Shown here: positions 54,940 to 64,000 of the stretch, in pieces
Position numbering within the stretch: position 1 is the first letter of the stretch
How the letters are laid out: every line of letters starts with the position of its first letter
DNA from: Streptomyces lienomycini
GTDB taxonomy: Bacteria; Actinomycetota; Actinomycetes; Streptomycetales; Streptomycetaceae
Length of the DNA: 64,000 bases
Assembly (NCBI RefSeq): GCF_027947595.1
Contig: NZ_CP116257.1
Coordinates: forward strand, 5,888,001 to 5,952,000
Direction of reading: 5' to 3'
Notes under the pieces: model-generated
Seen by the model: the letters and a program-made list of their open reading frames with translations, nothing else
What the model was told of the DNA's origin: nothing
Databases searched by the model: none
Made by a program: the position numbers and the translations under genes

Positions 54940-55539
54940 TCAGTCCTTGTGGACGGTCCCGTCCGGGTCCAGGCCCCGGAAGGAGAGGATCACGATCAGG
55001 ATGCCGCCGCAGACGATCGCCGAGTCGGCGAGGTTGAAGACGGCGAAGTGCTTGGGCGCGATGAAGTCCACGACCGCGCCCTCGAAGACGCCGGGCGCGC
55101 GGAAGATCCGGTCGGTGAGGTTGCCGAGGGCGCCGCCGAGCAGCAGGCCGAGCGCGATCGCCCACGGCAGGCTGCGGAGCTTGCGCGCGAGGCGGGCGAT
55201 CACGACGATCACGGACGCCGCGATCACCGTGAAGATGATCGTGAACGCCTCGCCGAAGCCGAAGGCCGCGCCCGCGTTGCGGATCGCCACGAACCTCAGC
55301 CAGTCGCCGATGATCTCGATCGGTTCGTGGTGCTCCAGTTTGGCGACCACCAGCATCTTGCTGCCCAGGTCGAGCAGGTATGCGAACACGGCGACCGCGA
55401 ACAGCACGGCGACCCGCCGCTTGCCCCGGGGGCGCTCCGAAGCCTGCTCCCGCTCCTGCTCGGCGTCGGGCCGCTCCTGCCCGTCCCCCGCCGTGTCCGG
55501 GGTGTCCGGAGTACCGATGATGCGCTCCGCCTCTGCCAC
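54940..55539 (-). CDS. lspA: Lipoprotein signal peptidase
   Basis: 199 aa aspartic protease removing signal peptides from lipoproteins modified by Lgt. Four membrane helices after a cytoplasmic, charged N-terminal extension of about 45 residues. Catalytic Asp residues are in [11 protein letters not shown] and [14 protein letters not shown] start. The stop lies next to a C9 tract (54923-54931) flanked by the repeated phrase CGCGCTCAGTCC. Confidence 0.95.
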   Translation of the reverse strand: MAEAERIIGTPDTPDTAGDGQERPDAEQEREQASERPRGKRRVAVLFAVAVFAYLLDLGSKMLVVAKLEHHEPIEIIGDWLRFVAIRNAGAAFGFGEAFTIIFTVIAASVIVVIARLARKLRSLPWAIALGLLLGGALGNLTDRIFRAPGVFEGAVVDFIAPKHFAVFNLADSAIVCGGILIVILSFRGLDPDGTVHKD

Positions 55540-55618
55540 GTGAGTCCCTCAGCCTAGGTCCTTGACTGAGGACGAGGGTACGGCACGCCTCCCGTCCCGG
55601 CTGCTGCTCCGTACCGGC

Positions 55619-56338
55619 TCAGTACCGCCGTTCCTGCTTCTGCTTGCACTCGACGCACAGGGTGGCCCGGGGGAAGGCCTGCATGCGGGCCTTGCCGATG
55701 GGGTTGCCGCAGTTCTCGCACAGACCGTAGGTGCCCGTGTCCAGGCGTTCCAGGGCGCGCTCGGTCTGGGTGAGCACCTCGCGCGCGGTGGCCGCGAGTG
55801 CCAGTTCGTGCTCGCGCGTGATGTTCTTGCTGCCGGTGTCGGCCTCGTCGTCGCCCGCGCCGTCGCCGGAGTCCCGCATCATGCCCTGCAGGGACCGCTC
55901 GGAGGTGTCGATCTCGGTGCGCAGCCGGTCGGCCTCGGACTGCAGCTCCCCGCGCGCCTCCTCGACCTCCTGCGGGGTCCAGGGCTCCTCGCCGGGGCGT
56001 ACCGCGAGGTCGCCGGGGTCCACGGCGGCGCCGCGTGCCTTGGGAACGGCGGTCTTGGCCGCCGTGGCCGTGCCAGGAGTCTTCTTCGCAACCACCGTCG
56101 TGGCTCCCGTCTGCTCCGCGGCCTCGGCCGCGCCCGCCTTCTTGGCCGTGCTCTTCTTCGCCGTGCTCTTCTTCGCCGCGGTCGTCCCGGCCGCGTTCTT
56201 CTTCGCCGCGGTCTTCCTCGCCGGGCTCTTCCGTGCCGTCGCCGCCTTCGCGGGGTCCTGCTCCGCGGTGCTCTCCTGCGCGGCGCCCTCCTCCGCGGCG
56301 CTCCGTTTCGCGGCCGTCGTCTTCTTCTTCGCCACCAT
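55619..56338 (-). CDS. DksA/TraR zinc-finger protein with histone-H1-like N-terminus
   Basis: 239 aa. Residues 1-110 are Lys/Ala-rich with KKSTAKKSTAKK repeats as in histone H1/HupS tails. After an acidic helical hairpin (about 135-200), the DksA-type zinc finger CENCGNPIGKARMQAFPRATLCVEC has four cysteines (listed as CENCG and LCVEC). Members act on RNA polymerase; the tail suggests DNA binding as well. I use the ATG at 56338 with GAAGGGG upstream; the longer frame above is not natural. Confidence 0.88.
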   Translation of the reverse strand: MVAKKKTTAAKRSAAEEGAAQESTAEQDPAKAATARKSPARKTAAKKNAAGTTAAKKSTAKKSTAKKAGAAEAAEQTGATTVVAKKTPGTATAAKTAVPKARGAAVDPGDLAVRPGEEPWTPQEVEEARGELQSEADRLRTEIDTSERSLQGMMRDSGDGAGDDEADTGSKNITREHELALAATAREVLTQTERALERLDTGTYGLCENCGNPIGKARMQAFPRATLCVECKQKQERRY

Positions 56339-56351
56339 GGCCGCGGCCCCT

Positions 56352-56364
56352 TCACATATTGTGA
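56352..56364. promoter_or_regulatory. Palindrome upstream of the DksA-like gene
   Basis: TCACA-TAT-TGTGA, a 13-bp AT-rich symmetric site 14-26 bp before the start codon. Candidate operator. The region 56365-56640 beyond it shows no other feature. Confidence 0.35.
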
Positions 56365-56644
56365 TCTTGCGCGCGAATCGTGCTGGGACGATAAATCGAC
56401 TCCGGTCCCGCGGCAACGGGGCACGCCGCCCGGTTCGCCCGCCCGCCGCGCACCTCGCGTCGAGCATGCATGCGTTGTGCCCAGCTCCCCGCCCGGTAAT
56501 CCGCCGCAGCGGCTCCCGACCGGGCCGCCCGCGCGCCGCACCCCGGACGGCGGCATTCGGGTCAGGCCGGGCCGTACGGAGGCCGTGGCACGCCCGCTCC
56601 CCTCCCGGCGCGAAAACCGGTCGGCCGCCGTCCGCGCGGCGCCG

Positions 56645-56650
56645 TACACT
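56645..56650 (+). promoter_or_regulatory. Possible -10 of the ileS transcript
   Basis: TACACT fits TAnnnT and would place transcription start near 56657, at the head of the T-box leader. No good -35 is seen. Confidence 0.4.
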
Positions 56651-56656
56651 GGGCGC

Positions 56657-56936
56657 AGCGAAAGGCGTGGATGGGGACGAGTAGCGGCGTCAGCAGCCCA
56701 GAGCGACCCGGGGACGGTGTGAGCCCGGGGGCGAGCGCGACGTGAAGATCACCCCGGAGCCGCCGGAAGAAAGCCGTGGCAGGACAGCCGCGGCGAGTAG
56801 AGCCGGCTCGCGACCCCAATGAGGGGGCTCGCCGGAGCACACGACGCACCGGCCGGGCCAAGGAGGGTGGTACCGCGGGAGCACGGCTCTCGTCCCTCCG
56901 ACGGAAGGCAGCACGTCCGCCGGAGGAAGCTCGCTG
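56657..56936 (+). ncRNA. T-box riboswitch of ileS (translational type)
   Basis: A 280-nt leader sensing uncharged tRNA-Ile. The T-box sequence AGGGTGGTACCGCG is at 56864-56877 and the partner CCCT at 56894-56897. The likely specifier is ATC in GTGAAGATCACCCC (near 56752). There is no terminator; instead CCTCCGACGG (56895-56904) can pair with CCGCCGGAGG (56917-56926), hiding the GGAGG ribosome site before the ATG. The T-box antisequestrator uses the same CCCT, so tRNA binding frees the site. Matches the known actinobacterial ileS class. Confidence 0.92.
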
Positions 56937-59900
56937 ATGACAACGCCTCAGTACCGCCAGGTACCCGCCCAGGTCGACCTGCCCGCGCTCGAACACGCGG
57001 TGCTCGACTTCTGGCGCGAGCAGAAGATCTTCGCCAAGAGCCTGGAGCAGTCCGAGGGCCGCCCGGAGTGGGTGTTCTACGAGGGCCCGCCCACCGCCAA
57101 CGGCATGCCCGGCGCGCACCACATCGAGGCGCGCGTCTTCAAGGACGTCTTCCCCCGCTTCCGCACGATGCGCGGCTACCACGTGGGCCGCAAGGCCGGC
57201 TGGGACTGCCACGGGCTCCCGGTGGAGCTGGCGGTGGAGAAGGAGCTGGGCTTCTCCGGCAAGCAGGACATCGAGGCGTACGGCATCGCGGAGTTCAACG
57301 CCAAGTGCCGCGAGTCGGTGACCCGCCACACCGACGCCTTCGAAGAGCTCACGACCCGGATGGGCTACTGGGCCGACCTCCAGGACCCGTACCGCACGAT
57401 GGACCCCGAGTACATCGAGTCCGTGTGGTGGTCGCTGAAGGAGATCTTCGGCAAGGGCCTGCTGGTCCAGGACCACCGCGTCGCCCCCTGGTGCCCCCGC
57501 TGCGGCACCGGCCTGTCCGACCACGAGCTGGCCCAGGGCTACGAGACGGTCGTCGACCCGTCCGTCTACGTCCGCTTCCCGCTGACCTCCGGCCCGCTGG
57601 CCGGCGAGGCCGCGCTGGTGGTCTGGACGACGACCCCGTGGACCCTGGTCTCCAACACCGCGGTCGCCGCGCACCCCGACGTCACCTACGTCGTCGTCAC
57701 GAACGGCGAGGAGAGGCTGGTCGTCGCCGAGCCCCTGGTCGCCAAGGCCCTCGGCGAGGGCTGGGAGACCACCGGGCAGTCCTTCACCGGCGCCGAGATG
57801 GAGCGCTGGACGTACCAGCGCCCCTTCGAGCTGGTCGAGTTCCCCGAGCCCGCGCACTACGTGGTGAACGCGGACTACGTCACCACCGAGGACGGCACCG
57901 GCCTCGTCCACCAGTCCCCCGCCTTCGGCGAGGACGACCTCAAGGTCTGCCGGGCCTACGGCCTGCCCGTGGTCAACCCGGTCCGCCCCGACGGCACCTT
58001 CGAGGAGGACGTCCCGCTGGTCGGCGGCGTCTTCTTCAAGAAGGCCGACGAGAAGCTGACCGAGGACCTGGACGCCCGGGGCCTGCTGTTCAAGCACATC
58101 CCGTACGAGCACAGCTACCCGCACTGCTGGCGCTGCCACACCGCGCTGCTCTACTACGCGCAGCCGTCCTGGTACATCCGCACCACCGCGATCAAGGACC
58201 GTCTCCTCCAGGAGAACGAGAAGACCAACTGGTACCCGGACGCGGTCAAGCACGGCCGGTACGGCGACTGGCTGAACAACAACATCGACTGGGCGCTCTC
58301 CCGCAACCGCTACTGGGGCACCCCGCTGCCGATCTGGCGCTGCGAGGAGGACCACCTCACGGTCGTCGGCTCCCGCGCGGAGCTGACCGAGCTGACCGGC
58401 ACCGACCAGTCGGCCCTGGACCCGCACCGCCCGTTCATCGACGACGTCACCTTCACCTGCACCCACGAGGGCTGCTCCCTCGAAGCGGTGCGCGTGCCGG
58501 AGGTCATCGACGCCTGGTACGACTCGGGTTCGATGCCGTTCGCGCAGTGGGGCTACCCGTACAAGAACAAGGAGCTGTTCGAGAGCCGTTACCCGGCGCA
58601 GTTCATCTCCGAGGCCATCGACCAGACCCGCGGCTGGTTCTACACGCTGATGGCGATCGGCACCCTGGTCTTCGACAAGTCGTCCTACGAGAACGTGGTC
58701 TGCCTCGGCCACATCCTCGCCGAGGACGGCCGCAAGATGTCCAAGCACCTGGGCAACATCCTCCAGCCGATCCCGCTGATGGACCAGCACGGCGCCGACG
58801 CGGTCCGCTGGTTCATGGCGGCCGGCGGCTCCCCCTGGGCGGCCCGCCGGGTGGGCCACGGCACCATCCAGGAGGTCGTCCGCAAGACGCTCCTCACATA
58901 CTGGAACACGGTCGCCTTCCAGGCCCTGTACGCCCGCACCACGGGCTGGGCCCCCAGCGAGGCCGACCCGGCCCCGGCCGACCGCCCGGTCCTGGACCGC
59001 TGGCTGCTCTCCGAGCTGCACGCGCTGACCGACCAGGTCACCCAGGCGTTGGACGCGTACGACACCCAGCGCGCCGGCAAGCTGCTGTCCGCGTTCGTCG
59101 ACGACCTGTCCAACTGGTACGTACGCCGTTCCCGCCGCCGCTTCTGGCAGGGCGACAAGGCCGCGCTGCGCACCCTGCACGAGGTCGTCGAGACGGTCAC
59201 CAAACTGATGGCGCCGCTGACCCCGTTCATCACCGAGCGGGTCTGGCAGGACCTGGTCGCTCCGGTCACCCCGGGTGCCCCGGAGTCGGTCCACCTGTCG
59301 TCGTGGCCCGAGGCCGACCTCACGGCGATCGACCCGGAGCTGTCGAAGCAGATGGTCCTGGTCCGCCGCCTGGTCGAGCTGGGCCGGGCCACGCGCGCGG
59401 AGTCGGGTGTCAAGACCCGCCAGCCGCTCAGCCGCGCCCTGATCGCGGTGGCGGGCTTCGGGACGCTCAGCCCCGAGCTGCACGCGCAGATCACGGAGGA
59501 GCTGAACGTCGAGTCCCTCGCGTCGCTGAGCGAGGTCGGCGGCTCCCTGGTCGACACGACCGCGAAGGCCAACTTCCGGGCGCTGGGCAAGCGGTTCGGC
59601 AAGCGCGTCCAGGACGTGGCCAGGGCGGTCTCGGGCGCGGACGCCGCCGCGCTGTCCCTCGCGCTGCGCGAGGGCACGGCGTCGGTGGAGGTCGACGGCG
59701 AGACCATCACCCTCGCCCCGGACGAGGTGATCATCACGGAGACGCCGCGCGAGGGCTGGTCGGTCGCCTCCGACTCGGGCGCGACGGTGGCGCTCGACCT
59801 GGAGCTCACGGAGGAGCTGCGCCGTGCGGGCCTCGCCCGGGACGCGATCCGGCTGATCCAGGAGGCCCGCAAGAACAGCGGCCTCGACGTCGCCGACCGC

Positions 59901-60080
59901 ATCGCCCTGCGCTGGACGGCCACGGACCCGGCGACGATCGCCGCCCTGACCGACCACCGCGGCCTGATCGCCGACGAGGTCCTGGCGACGGACTTCGCCC
60001 AGGGCGAGGCGGACGACACGTACGGGGCGCCGTTCACGGACGAGGGCCTGTCCCTGGTGTTCCGCCTGCGCAAGCAGTAA
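56937..60080 (+). CDS. ileS: Isoleucyl-tRNA synthetase (IleS2-like)
   Basis: 1047 aa class I synthetase charging tRNA-Ile, longer than E. coli IleS (938 aa) and of the eukaryote-like, IleS2 type. The position of the HIGH signature reads PTANGMPGAHH: residues 59-62 are GAHH, i.e. GxHH instead of HxGH. The KMSKS motif is KMSKH at about 600. A CP1 editing domain lies in between (VVWTTTPWTLVSNTAV), with zinc-type cysteines CPRCG and CWRCH. Regulated by the T-box upstream. Followed by a strong terminator. Confidence 0.97.
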   Translation: MTTPQYRQVPAQVDLPALEHAVLDFWREQKIFAKSLEQSEGRPEWVFYEGPPTANGMPGAHHIEARVFKDVFPRFRTMRGYHVGRKAGWDCHGLPVELAVEKELGFSGKQDIEAYGIAEFNAKCRESVTRHTDAFEELTTRMGYWADLQDPYRTMDPEYIESVWWSLKEIFGKGLLVQDHRVAPWCPRCGTGLSDHELAQGYETVVDPSVYVRFPLTSGPLAGEAALVVWTTTPWTLVSNTAVAAHPDVTYVVVTNGEERLVVAEPLVAKALGEGWETTGQSFTGAEMERWTYQRPFELVEFPEPAHYVVNADYVTTEDGTGLVHQSPAFGEDDLKVCRAYGLPVVNPVRPDGTFEEDVPLVGGVFFKKADEKLTEDLDARGLLFKHIPYEHSYPHCWRCHTALLYYAQPSWYIRTTAIKDRLLQENEKTNWYPDAVKHGRYGDWLNNNIDWALSRNRYWGTPLPIWRCEEDHLTVVGSRAELTELTGTDQSALDPHRPFIDDVTFTCTHEGCSLEAVRVPEVIDAWYDSGSMPFAQWGYPYKNKELFESRYPAQFISEAIDQTRGWFYTLMAIGTLVFDKSSYENVVCLGHILAEDGRKMSKHLGNILQPIPLMDQHGADAVRWFMAAGGSPWAARRVGHGTIQEVVRKTLLTYWNTVAFQALYARTTGWAPSEADPAPADRPVLDRWLLSELHALTDQVTQALDAYDTQRAGKLLSAFVDDLSNWYVRRSRRRFWQGDKAALRTLHEVVETVTKLMAPLTPFITERVWQDLVAPVTPGAPESVHLSSWPEADLTAIDPELSKQMVLVRRLVELGRATRAESGVKTRQPLSRALIAVAGFGTLSPELHAQITEELNVESLASLSEVGGSLVDTTAKANFRALGKRFGKRVQDVARAVSGADAAALSLALREGTASVEVDGETITLAPDEVIITETPREGWSVASDSGATVALDLELTEELRRAGLARDAIRLIQEARKNSGLDVADRIALRWTATDPATIAALTDHRGLIADEVLATDFAQGEADDTYGAPFTDEGLSLVFRLRKQ

Positions 60081-60095
60081 CCGAAGGAGAGCGAC

Positions 60096-60126
60096 GAGGG
60101 CCCGCATCCAGGAGATGCGGGCCCTC
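60096..60126 (+). terminator. ileS terminator
   Basis: Perfect 13-bp inverted repeat GAGGGCCCGCATC / GATGCGGGCCCTC with loop CAGGA, 15 bp after the ileS stop. Confidence 0.88.
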
Positions 60127-60196
60127 TGCCGCAGCCGCCGCGGACAGCGAGACCCCGCCCAGCACCAGCACCAGCACCAGCACCCCGCACGACACA

Positions 60197-60234
60197 AGGG
60201 CGGGCCCCGGGTTCAGAAACCCGGGGCCCGCCCT
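60197..60234 (-). terminator. divIVA terminator
   Basis: Perfect 17-bp inverted repeat (arms AGGGCGGGCCCCGGGTT and complement) with a 4-base loop, 33 bp past the divIVA stop. A short (CACCAG)n run lies between it and the ileS terminator. Confidence 0.88.
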
Positions 60235-60266
60235 GAACGCTGCCGAAGGCTACGCCGTACTACAGA

Positions 60267-61487
60267 TCAGTTGTCGTCCTCGTCGATCAGGAACCCACGC
60301 ATCGGCGAAGGCGCCTGCCCCATCGGCGACGGCCCCTGCGGCCGCACCGGTGCCATCGGCTGGGTCATCGCGGGCGACATCTGCTGCTGCCCGCCGTAGG
60401 ACGGACCGGACTGGCCCGGACCGCTGCCCATCGACTGGTTGCCGCCGTAGGACGGGGCACTCGCGCCGGCCGGTGCCATCGAGGGCGCCGGGGACGGCGG
60501 CAGAGAGGCCGTCGCGGGGGTACGCGGCGGGGCGAGCGAGTCGTCGGCCTGGGTCTCCAACTGGCGCAGCTGCGACTCCAGGTAGGACTTCAGCCGCGTG
60601 CGGTACTCGCGCTCGAAGCCGCGCAGGTCCTCGACCTTGCGCTCCAGCGTGGCGCGGGCGGACTCCAGGGAGCCCATCGCGACGCGGTGCTTCTCCTGCG
60701 CGTCCCGCTCCAGGGCGTCCGCCTTGGCACGGGCGTCCCGCTCCAGACCCTCGGCACGCGAACGCGCCTCGCCGACGATCTTGTTGGCCTCGGAACGCGC
60801 CTCGGCGATCGCCTGGTCCGCGGTCTGCTGGGCCAGCGAGAGCACGCGGGCGGCGCTGTCGCCACCGGGGCCTCCCTGACCGGGCATGCCGGGACCACCG
60901 GGGCCGCCGGGACCCTGCGGGCCGCCCATGGGGCCGCCCATCGGACCGGGACCCATCTGGCCCTGCATCGGACCCGGGCCCTGGCCCATCGGCCCCGGAC
61001 CCTGACCCATCGGGCCGGGACCCTGCGGGCCACCCTGTCCGCCGGGGCCGGCGGGCAGCTGCGGGGCACCGCTCGGCAGCTGGGGCGGACCACCCATGGG
61101 GCCACCCATCTGCTGCTGCGGCGGGCCCGATATGCCGGCGGGCACCGGAGCGCCGGGACCTCGCATGCCCTGCTGCGGCATCCCGCCCTGCTGTGGCATC
61201 CCGCCCTGCTGCGGGTGCCCCTGCTGGTGCGGCGGCTGTCCCTGCTGGTGCGGTGGCTGCTGATCCTGCGGCGGTTCCGGAGGCTTGCGCATGTTCTGCT
61301 GGTTCTGCGCGGCCGCGCGCGTCGCCGCGGCCAGCTTGGCGCGCAGGTCCTCGTTCTCGCGGAGCAGTCGGGTCAGTTCGGCTTCGACCTCGTCGAGGAA
61401 GGCATCGACCTCGTCCTCGTCATAGCCTTCTCGGAGGCGGACGGTCGTGAACTGCTTGTTCCGCACGTCCTCGGGGGTCAACGGCAT
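60267..61487 (-). CDS. divIVA: Polar growth/cell division protein DivIVA
   Basis: 406 aa coiled-coil protein marking hyphal tips and directing apical wall growth. The conserved N-terminal membrane-curvature domain is [20 protein letters not shown] and the following helix (to about 60). A Gln/Pro/Gly/Met-rich linker (about 65-215) is much expanded relative to Bacillus. A second coiled coil spans about 220-310, then a Pro/Gln tail ending GFLIDEDDN. It is the last gene of the sepF-yggT-divIVA group and is followed by a strong terminator. Confidence 0.96.
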   Translation of the reverse strand: MPLTPEDVRNKQFTTVRLREGYDEDEVDAFLDEVEAELTRLLRENEDLRAKLAAATRAAAQNQQNMRKPPEPPQDQQPPHQQGQPPHQQGHPQQGGMPQQGGMPQQGMRGPGAPVPAGISGPPQQQMGGPMGGPPQLPSGAPQLPAGPGGQGGPQGPGPMGQGPGPMGQGPGPMQGQMGPGPMGGPMGGPQGPGGPGGPGMPGQGGPGGDSAARVLSLAQQTADQAIAEARSEANKIVGEARSRAEGLERDARAKADALERDAQEKHRVAMGSLESARATLERKVEDLRGFEREYRTRLKSYLESQLRQLETQADDSLAPPRTPATASLPPSPAPSMAPAGASAPSYGGNQSMGSGPGQSGPSYGGQQQMSPAMTQPMAPVRPQGPSPMGQAPSPMRGFLIDEDDN

Positions 61488-61542
61488 CTCTTCACCTCAA
61501 CGTTGTCGTCGGCATTCGGCAAGCCCGTATCTCTCTCATCGA

Positions 61543-61827
61543 TCACAGCCGGCTCACGATCGAGATCAGGATGTAGACGATGATCATCAGTACGAAGAAG
61601 GACAGGTCGAGCGCCACGCCCCCGAGACGCAGCGGCGGGATGAACCGCCGCAGAAGCTTCAACGGTGGATCGGTGACAGTGTAGGTGGCCTCAAGAACGA
61701 CCACCATCGCCTTGCCGGGTTGCCACGAGCGGGCGAACTGGAAGACGTAGTCCATGACCAACCGGAAGATGAGCACGATGAGGAAGCACATCAGCGCGAT
61801 GTAGACGACATCCAGGACCACGCTCAT
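61543..61827 (-). CDS. YggT family membrane protein (YlmG)
   Basis: 94 aa with two membrane helices (about 3-28 and 70-92) flanking the conserved segment TDPPLKLLRRFIPPLRLGG. YlmG/YggT proteins lie in the division gene cluster downstream of ftsZ in Gram-positive bacteria; role in division or membrane organisation is not settled. 55 bp upstream of divIVA. Confidence 0.92.
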   Translation of the reverse strand: MSVVLDVVYIALMCFLIVLIFRLVMDYVFQFARSWQPGKAMVVVLEATYTVTDPPLKLLRRFIPPLRLGGVALDLSFFVLMIIVYILISIVSRL

Positions 61828-61908
61828 GACCTGTGCTTCCCTCTCCCCTGAACCATCTCTCGGACCCTGACTCGGGCCCGGGTTCTTGCTCTGTACCGGT
61901 TGTGCGTC

Positions 61909-62550
61909 TCAGCTCTGGTTGAAGAACCCGCCCTCTGCGATGCGGGCCTTGTCCTCCGCCGTGACATCGACGTTAGCAGGAGACAGCAGGAACACCTTCT
62001 GCGTCACCCGCTCGATACTGCCGTGAAGACCAAACACCAAACCGGCCGCAAAGTCGACAAGTCGCTTCGCATCTGTGTCATCCATCTCAGTGAGATTCAT
62101 GATCACCGGCGTGCCCTCACGGAAGTGTTCCCCGATGGTACGGGCCTCGTTGTAGGTCCGGGGGTGAAGTGTGGTGATCCGGTAGGGCTCTCGTTCGGAC
62201 ACGACCTTGGGCATGATGACCGGTGCGCTCTTTTCCAGGCTTGCGCGTTCTTGTGTGATGGACGCCACGGGCGCGATACGCGCCGGGCGACCCGATTCCG
62301 CCCCCAGCGAAGCGGAACGGGGCACCGGCTCGCGCTGCGCGGGCGGTTGTACGACTCGTACCTCTTCGTCCCTTTGGGGCTGATGCGAGCCGTGCGGCTG
62401 GTGCACCGGCTCGTGGCGCCGGTGGTCCCGCTCGGGCTCGGGGTCGAGTTCGGGTTCGAAGTCGTCGTCGGGGTCGAACCCCCGGCCGTCGTACCCATCG
62501 TCCTCCACGAGGCCGAGGTAGACCGCCATCTTGCGCATCGCGCCGGCCAT
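61909..62550 (-). CDS. sepF: Cell division protein SepF
   Basis: 213 aa. An N-terminal amphipathic membrane anchor ([13 protein letters not shown]) is followed by an acidic/His/Gln linker (about 15-110). The SepF core is at about 115-210 ([48 protein letters not shown]). It tethers FtsZ to the membrane. The start at ATG 62550 is supported by the family's N-terminus. Confidence 0.95.
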   Translation of the reverse strand: MAGAMRKMAVYLGLVEDDGYDGRGFDPDDDFEPELDPEPERDHRRHEPVHQPHGSHQPQRDEEVRVVQPPAQREPVPRSASLGAESGRPARIAPVASITQERASLEKSAPVIMPKVVSEREPYRITTLHPRTYNEARTIGEHFREGTPVIMNLTEMDDTDAKRLVDFAAGLVFGLHGSIERVTQKVFLLSPANVDVTAEDKARIAEGGFFNQS

Positions 62551-62678
62551 GCTCTGAGTCCTCCGCTCTGTGGTGGATCTGCTGACGACTCCAAGTGCCT
62601 GCGATCCACGAGGTCGTTGCGTCCGCCTTTCGGCGGTAATGACCATATTTTCTGCTGTGGTCCGACTTCTTGGCGACG

Positions 62679-63398
62679 TTACCCGAGCACGGGACGGACT
62701 CCGAGTACCGCAGTGCCGACGCGTACATGTGTCGCTCCGGCGGCCACGGCCTGTTCGAGGTCCGCACTCATCCCCGCGGAGACCATGTTCGCAGCCGGAT
62801 GGGTCCGGCGCACGCGGGTCGACCATTCCATGAGGTGCTCGAACGCCGCCCGTTGGTGTCCCGCGTACTCGCCGGTGAGCGGCGCGACGGTCATCAGGCC
62901 GTCGAACCGCAGCCCGTCCGATCCGGCGACCAGGTCGGCCAACTCTTCGATTCCGGCGGGTGCGACACCGCCCCGCTCCCCCCGTCCGCCCTCTCCCGCG
63001 TCGAGCGCGACCTGGAGGAGGCAGCCCACCTCGCGGCCGGCCCGTACGGCCTCCCTGGACAGGGCGGTGACGAGTCTGGCCCGGTCGACGGACTGCACGA
63101 CATCCGCGTAACCCACCACGGATCGCACTTTGTTGGTCTGCAACTGGCCGACGAAATGCCACGAAAGCGGCAGATCCGAGCATGCCGCGGCTTTGGGGGC
63201 CGCGTCCTGGTCGCGGTTCTCCGCGACGTGGCGGACCCCGAGTTCCGAGAGAATGCGCACATCGTCCGCGGGGTAGGTCTTGGTGACCACGATGAGGGTC
63301 ACCTCCTCCCGGGGGCGGCCCGCCGCCGCGCAGGCGGCGGTGATGCGCTCTTCCACTGTCGCCAGGTTCGCGGCGAGTTCCTGCTTACGGTCCGTCAT
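62679..63398 (-). CDS. YggS family PLP homeostasis protein
   Basis: 239 aa fold-type III PLP-binding protein that keeps PLP balance. The PLP lysine is in [39 protein letters not shown] and [22 protein letters not shown] (given here as [11 protein letters not shown] and HVRVG) are the family signatures. 6 bp downstream of pgeF. Confidence 0.95.
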   Translation of the reverse strand: MTDRKQELAANLATVEERITAACAAAGRPREEVTLIVVTKTYPADDVRILSELGVRHVAENRDQDAAPKAAACSDLPLSWHFVGQLQTNKVRSVVGYADVVQSVDRARLVTALSREAVRAGREVGCLLQVALDAGEGGRGERGGVAPAGIEELADLVAGSDGLRFDGLMTVAPLTGEYAGHQRAAFEHLMEWSTRVRRTHPAANMVSAGMSADLEQAVAAGATHVRVGTAVLGVRPVLG

Positions 63399-63404
63399 GC
63401 CCCA

Positions 63405-64000
63405 TCAGTCCAGCCAGACATAGCCCGCGAGCCGCCCGGTGGTGCGGTCGCGTCGGTACGAGAAGTGGTCCGCCGACTCCCGGGTGCACACCGGCGACTG
63501 CGCCCGGTCGCGCACCCCGAGGCGCTCGAGTTGCGCGTGCACTCCGGCGCTCACGTCGAGAGCCGGCGTGCCCCAACTCGTGTCGGCGTACGCGTCCGGC
63601 TCGACGGCGGCCACCTCGGCGCGCATCTCCTCGGGCACCTCGTAGCACCGGCCGCACACGGCGGGTCCGGTGCGGGCGACGATGCGGGCGGGGTCCGCGC
63701 CGAGTTCGGTCATGGCCCCTACAGCGGCGGGGACGACCCCGGCGACCAGTCCCGGTCGGCCCGCGTGGGCCGCGGCGGCGACGCCTGCGACCGGGTCGGC
63801 GAGGAGGACGGGCACGCAGTCGGCGGTGAGGACGGCGAGAGGGAGACCGCGTTCGGCGGTGACGACGGCGTCGACCCGCGGGACCGGCCGCTCCCCCCAG
63901 GGCGCGTCGACCACGGCGACGTCGGCGCCGTGCACCTGGTTCATCCAGACCACCCGGGCCGGGTCGACGCCCAGCGACTTGGCCGCCAGCTCCCGGTTGG
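63405..64000 (-). CDS. pgeF: Polyphenol oxidase/laccase-domain protein PgeF (partial, 5' end outside window)
   Basis: The last 197 codons of a YfiH/YlmD-type protein; the start lies beyond the right edge. These proteins are multi-copper-oxidase-like by fold and have been shown in other bacteria to remove mis-incorporated L-Ser from peptidoglycan precursors or act as purine nucleosidases. Conserved metal ligands: NQVHGADV, LTADCVPVLL and AAAHAGRPG, where the usual AHAGWRG has RP instead of WR. GPAVCGRCYEVPEEM follows. ftsZ probably lies just beyond the edge. Confidence 0.9.
   Translation of the reverse strand, partial: NRELAAKSLGVDPARVVWMNQVHGADVAVVDAPWGERPVPRVDAVVTAERGLPLAVLTADCVPVLLADPVAGVAAAAHAGRPGLVAGVVPAAVGAMTELGADPARIVARTGPAVCGRCYEVPEEMRAEVAAVEPDAYADTSWGTPALDVSAGVHAQLERLGVRDRAQSPVCTRESADHFSYRRDRTTGRLAGYVWLD

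Noticed and set aside
60166..60186. (CACCAG)n run between ileS and divIVA as a regulatory repeat
   Set aside because: Only about four units between two terminators; no evidence of function.

Overview
The window is chromosomal DNA of very high G+C with extreme G/C at third codon positions, many GTG starts, ATGA/GTGA stop-start overlaps and actinomycete-specific genes (PriA, TrpM, HGxxPAAW and TIGR03085 proteins, DivIVA with a Gln/Pro/Gly linker). Gene order matches the conserved core of a Streptomyces chromosome as I recall it from S. coelicolor (gltBD to ftsZ region). I see no tRNA, rRNA, CRISPR array, insertion sequence or prophage.

Left part (1-14.8 kb): gltB-gltD (minus strand, gltD cut by the window edge) make glutamate synthase, followed by a VIT-type metal transporter gene. 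Divergent from it is a plus-strand, translationally coupled six-gene operon: four ADP-ribosylglycohydrolase paralogues, a family III CoA-transferase and a CitE/HpcH-type lyase. This is the least explained and most interesting system in the window. Its second gene has a one-base deletion inside a 48-bp repeat that breaks the frame.

Middle (14.8-32.2 kb, mostly minus strand): amino-acid biosynthesis. lgt and a DsbA-like protein lie next to trpA-trpB-trpM-trpC, small membrane-protein genes, trpE and hisI. A TIGR03085 gene and an ArsR-type regulator/MFS exporter pair, with a 14-bp-arm operator, separate this from hisD-hisC-hisB-(54-aa membrane protein)-hisH-priA-RidA-hisF. PriA serves both the His and Trp pathways; no separate trpF gene is seen here.

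Right-middle (32.2-53.9 kb): a repetitive membrane protein, a low-complexity G-rich tract, a Lon N-domain protein, YbaK, an ABC-2 exporter, a NYN nuclease, dnaE, a DUF2252 protein, a second DsbA-like protein, a Tat-exported PhoD phosphatase, a hydrolase, a small-conductance mechanosensitive channel and a Na+/H+ antiporter.

Right end (53.4-64 kb): GNAT, rluD, lspA and a DksA/TraR protein with a histone-H1-like tail; ileS behind a translational T-box, encoding an IleS with a swapped GxHH signature; then the division/tip-growth cluster pgeF-yggS-sepF-yggT-divIVA, transcribed leftwards.
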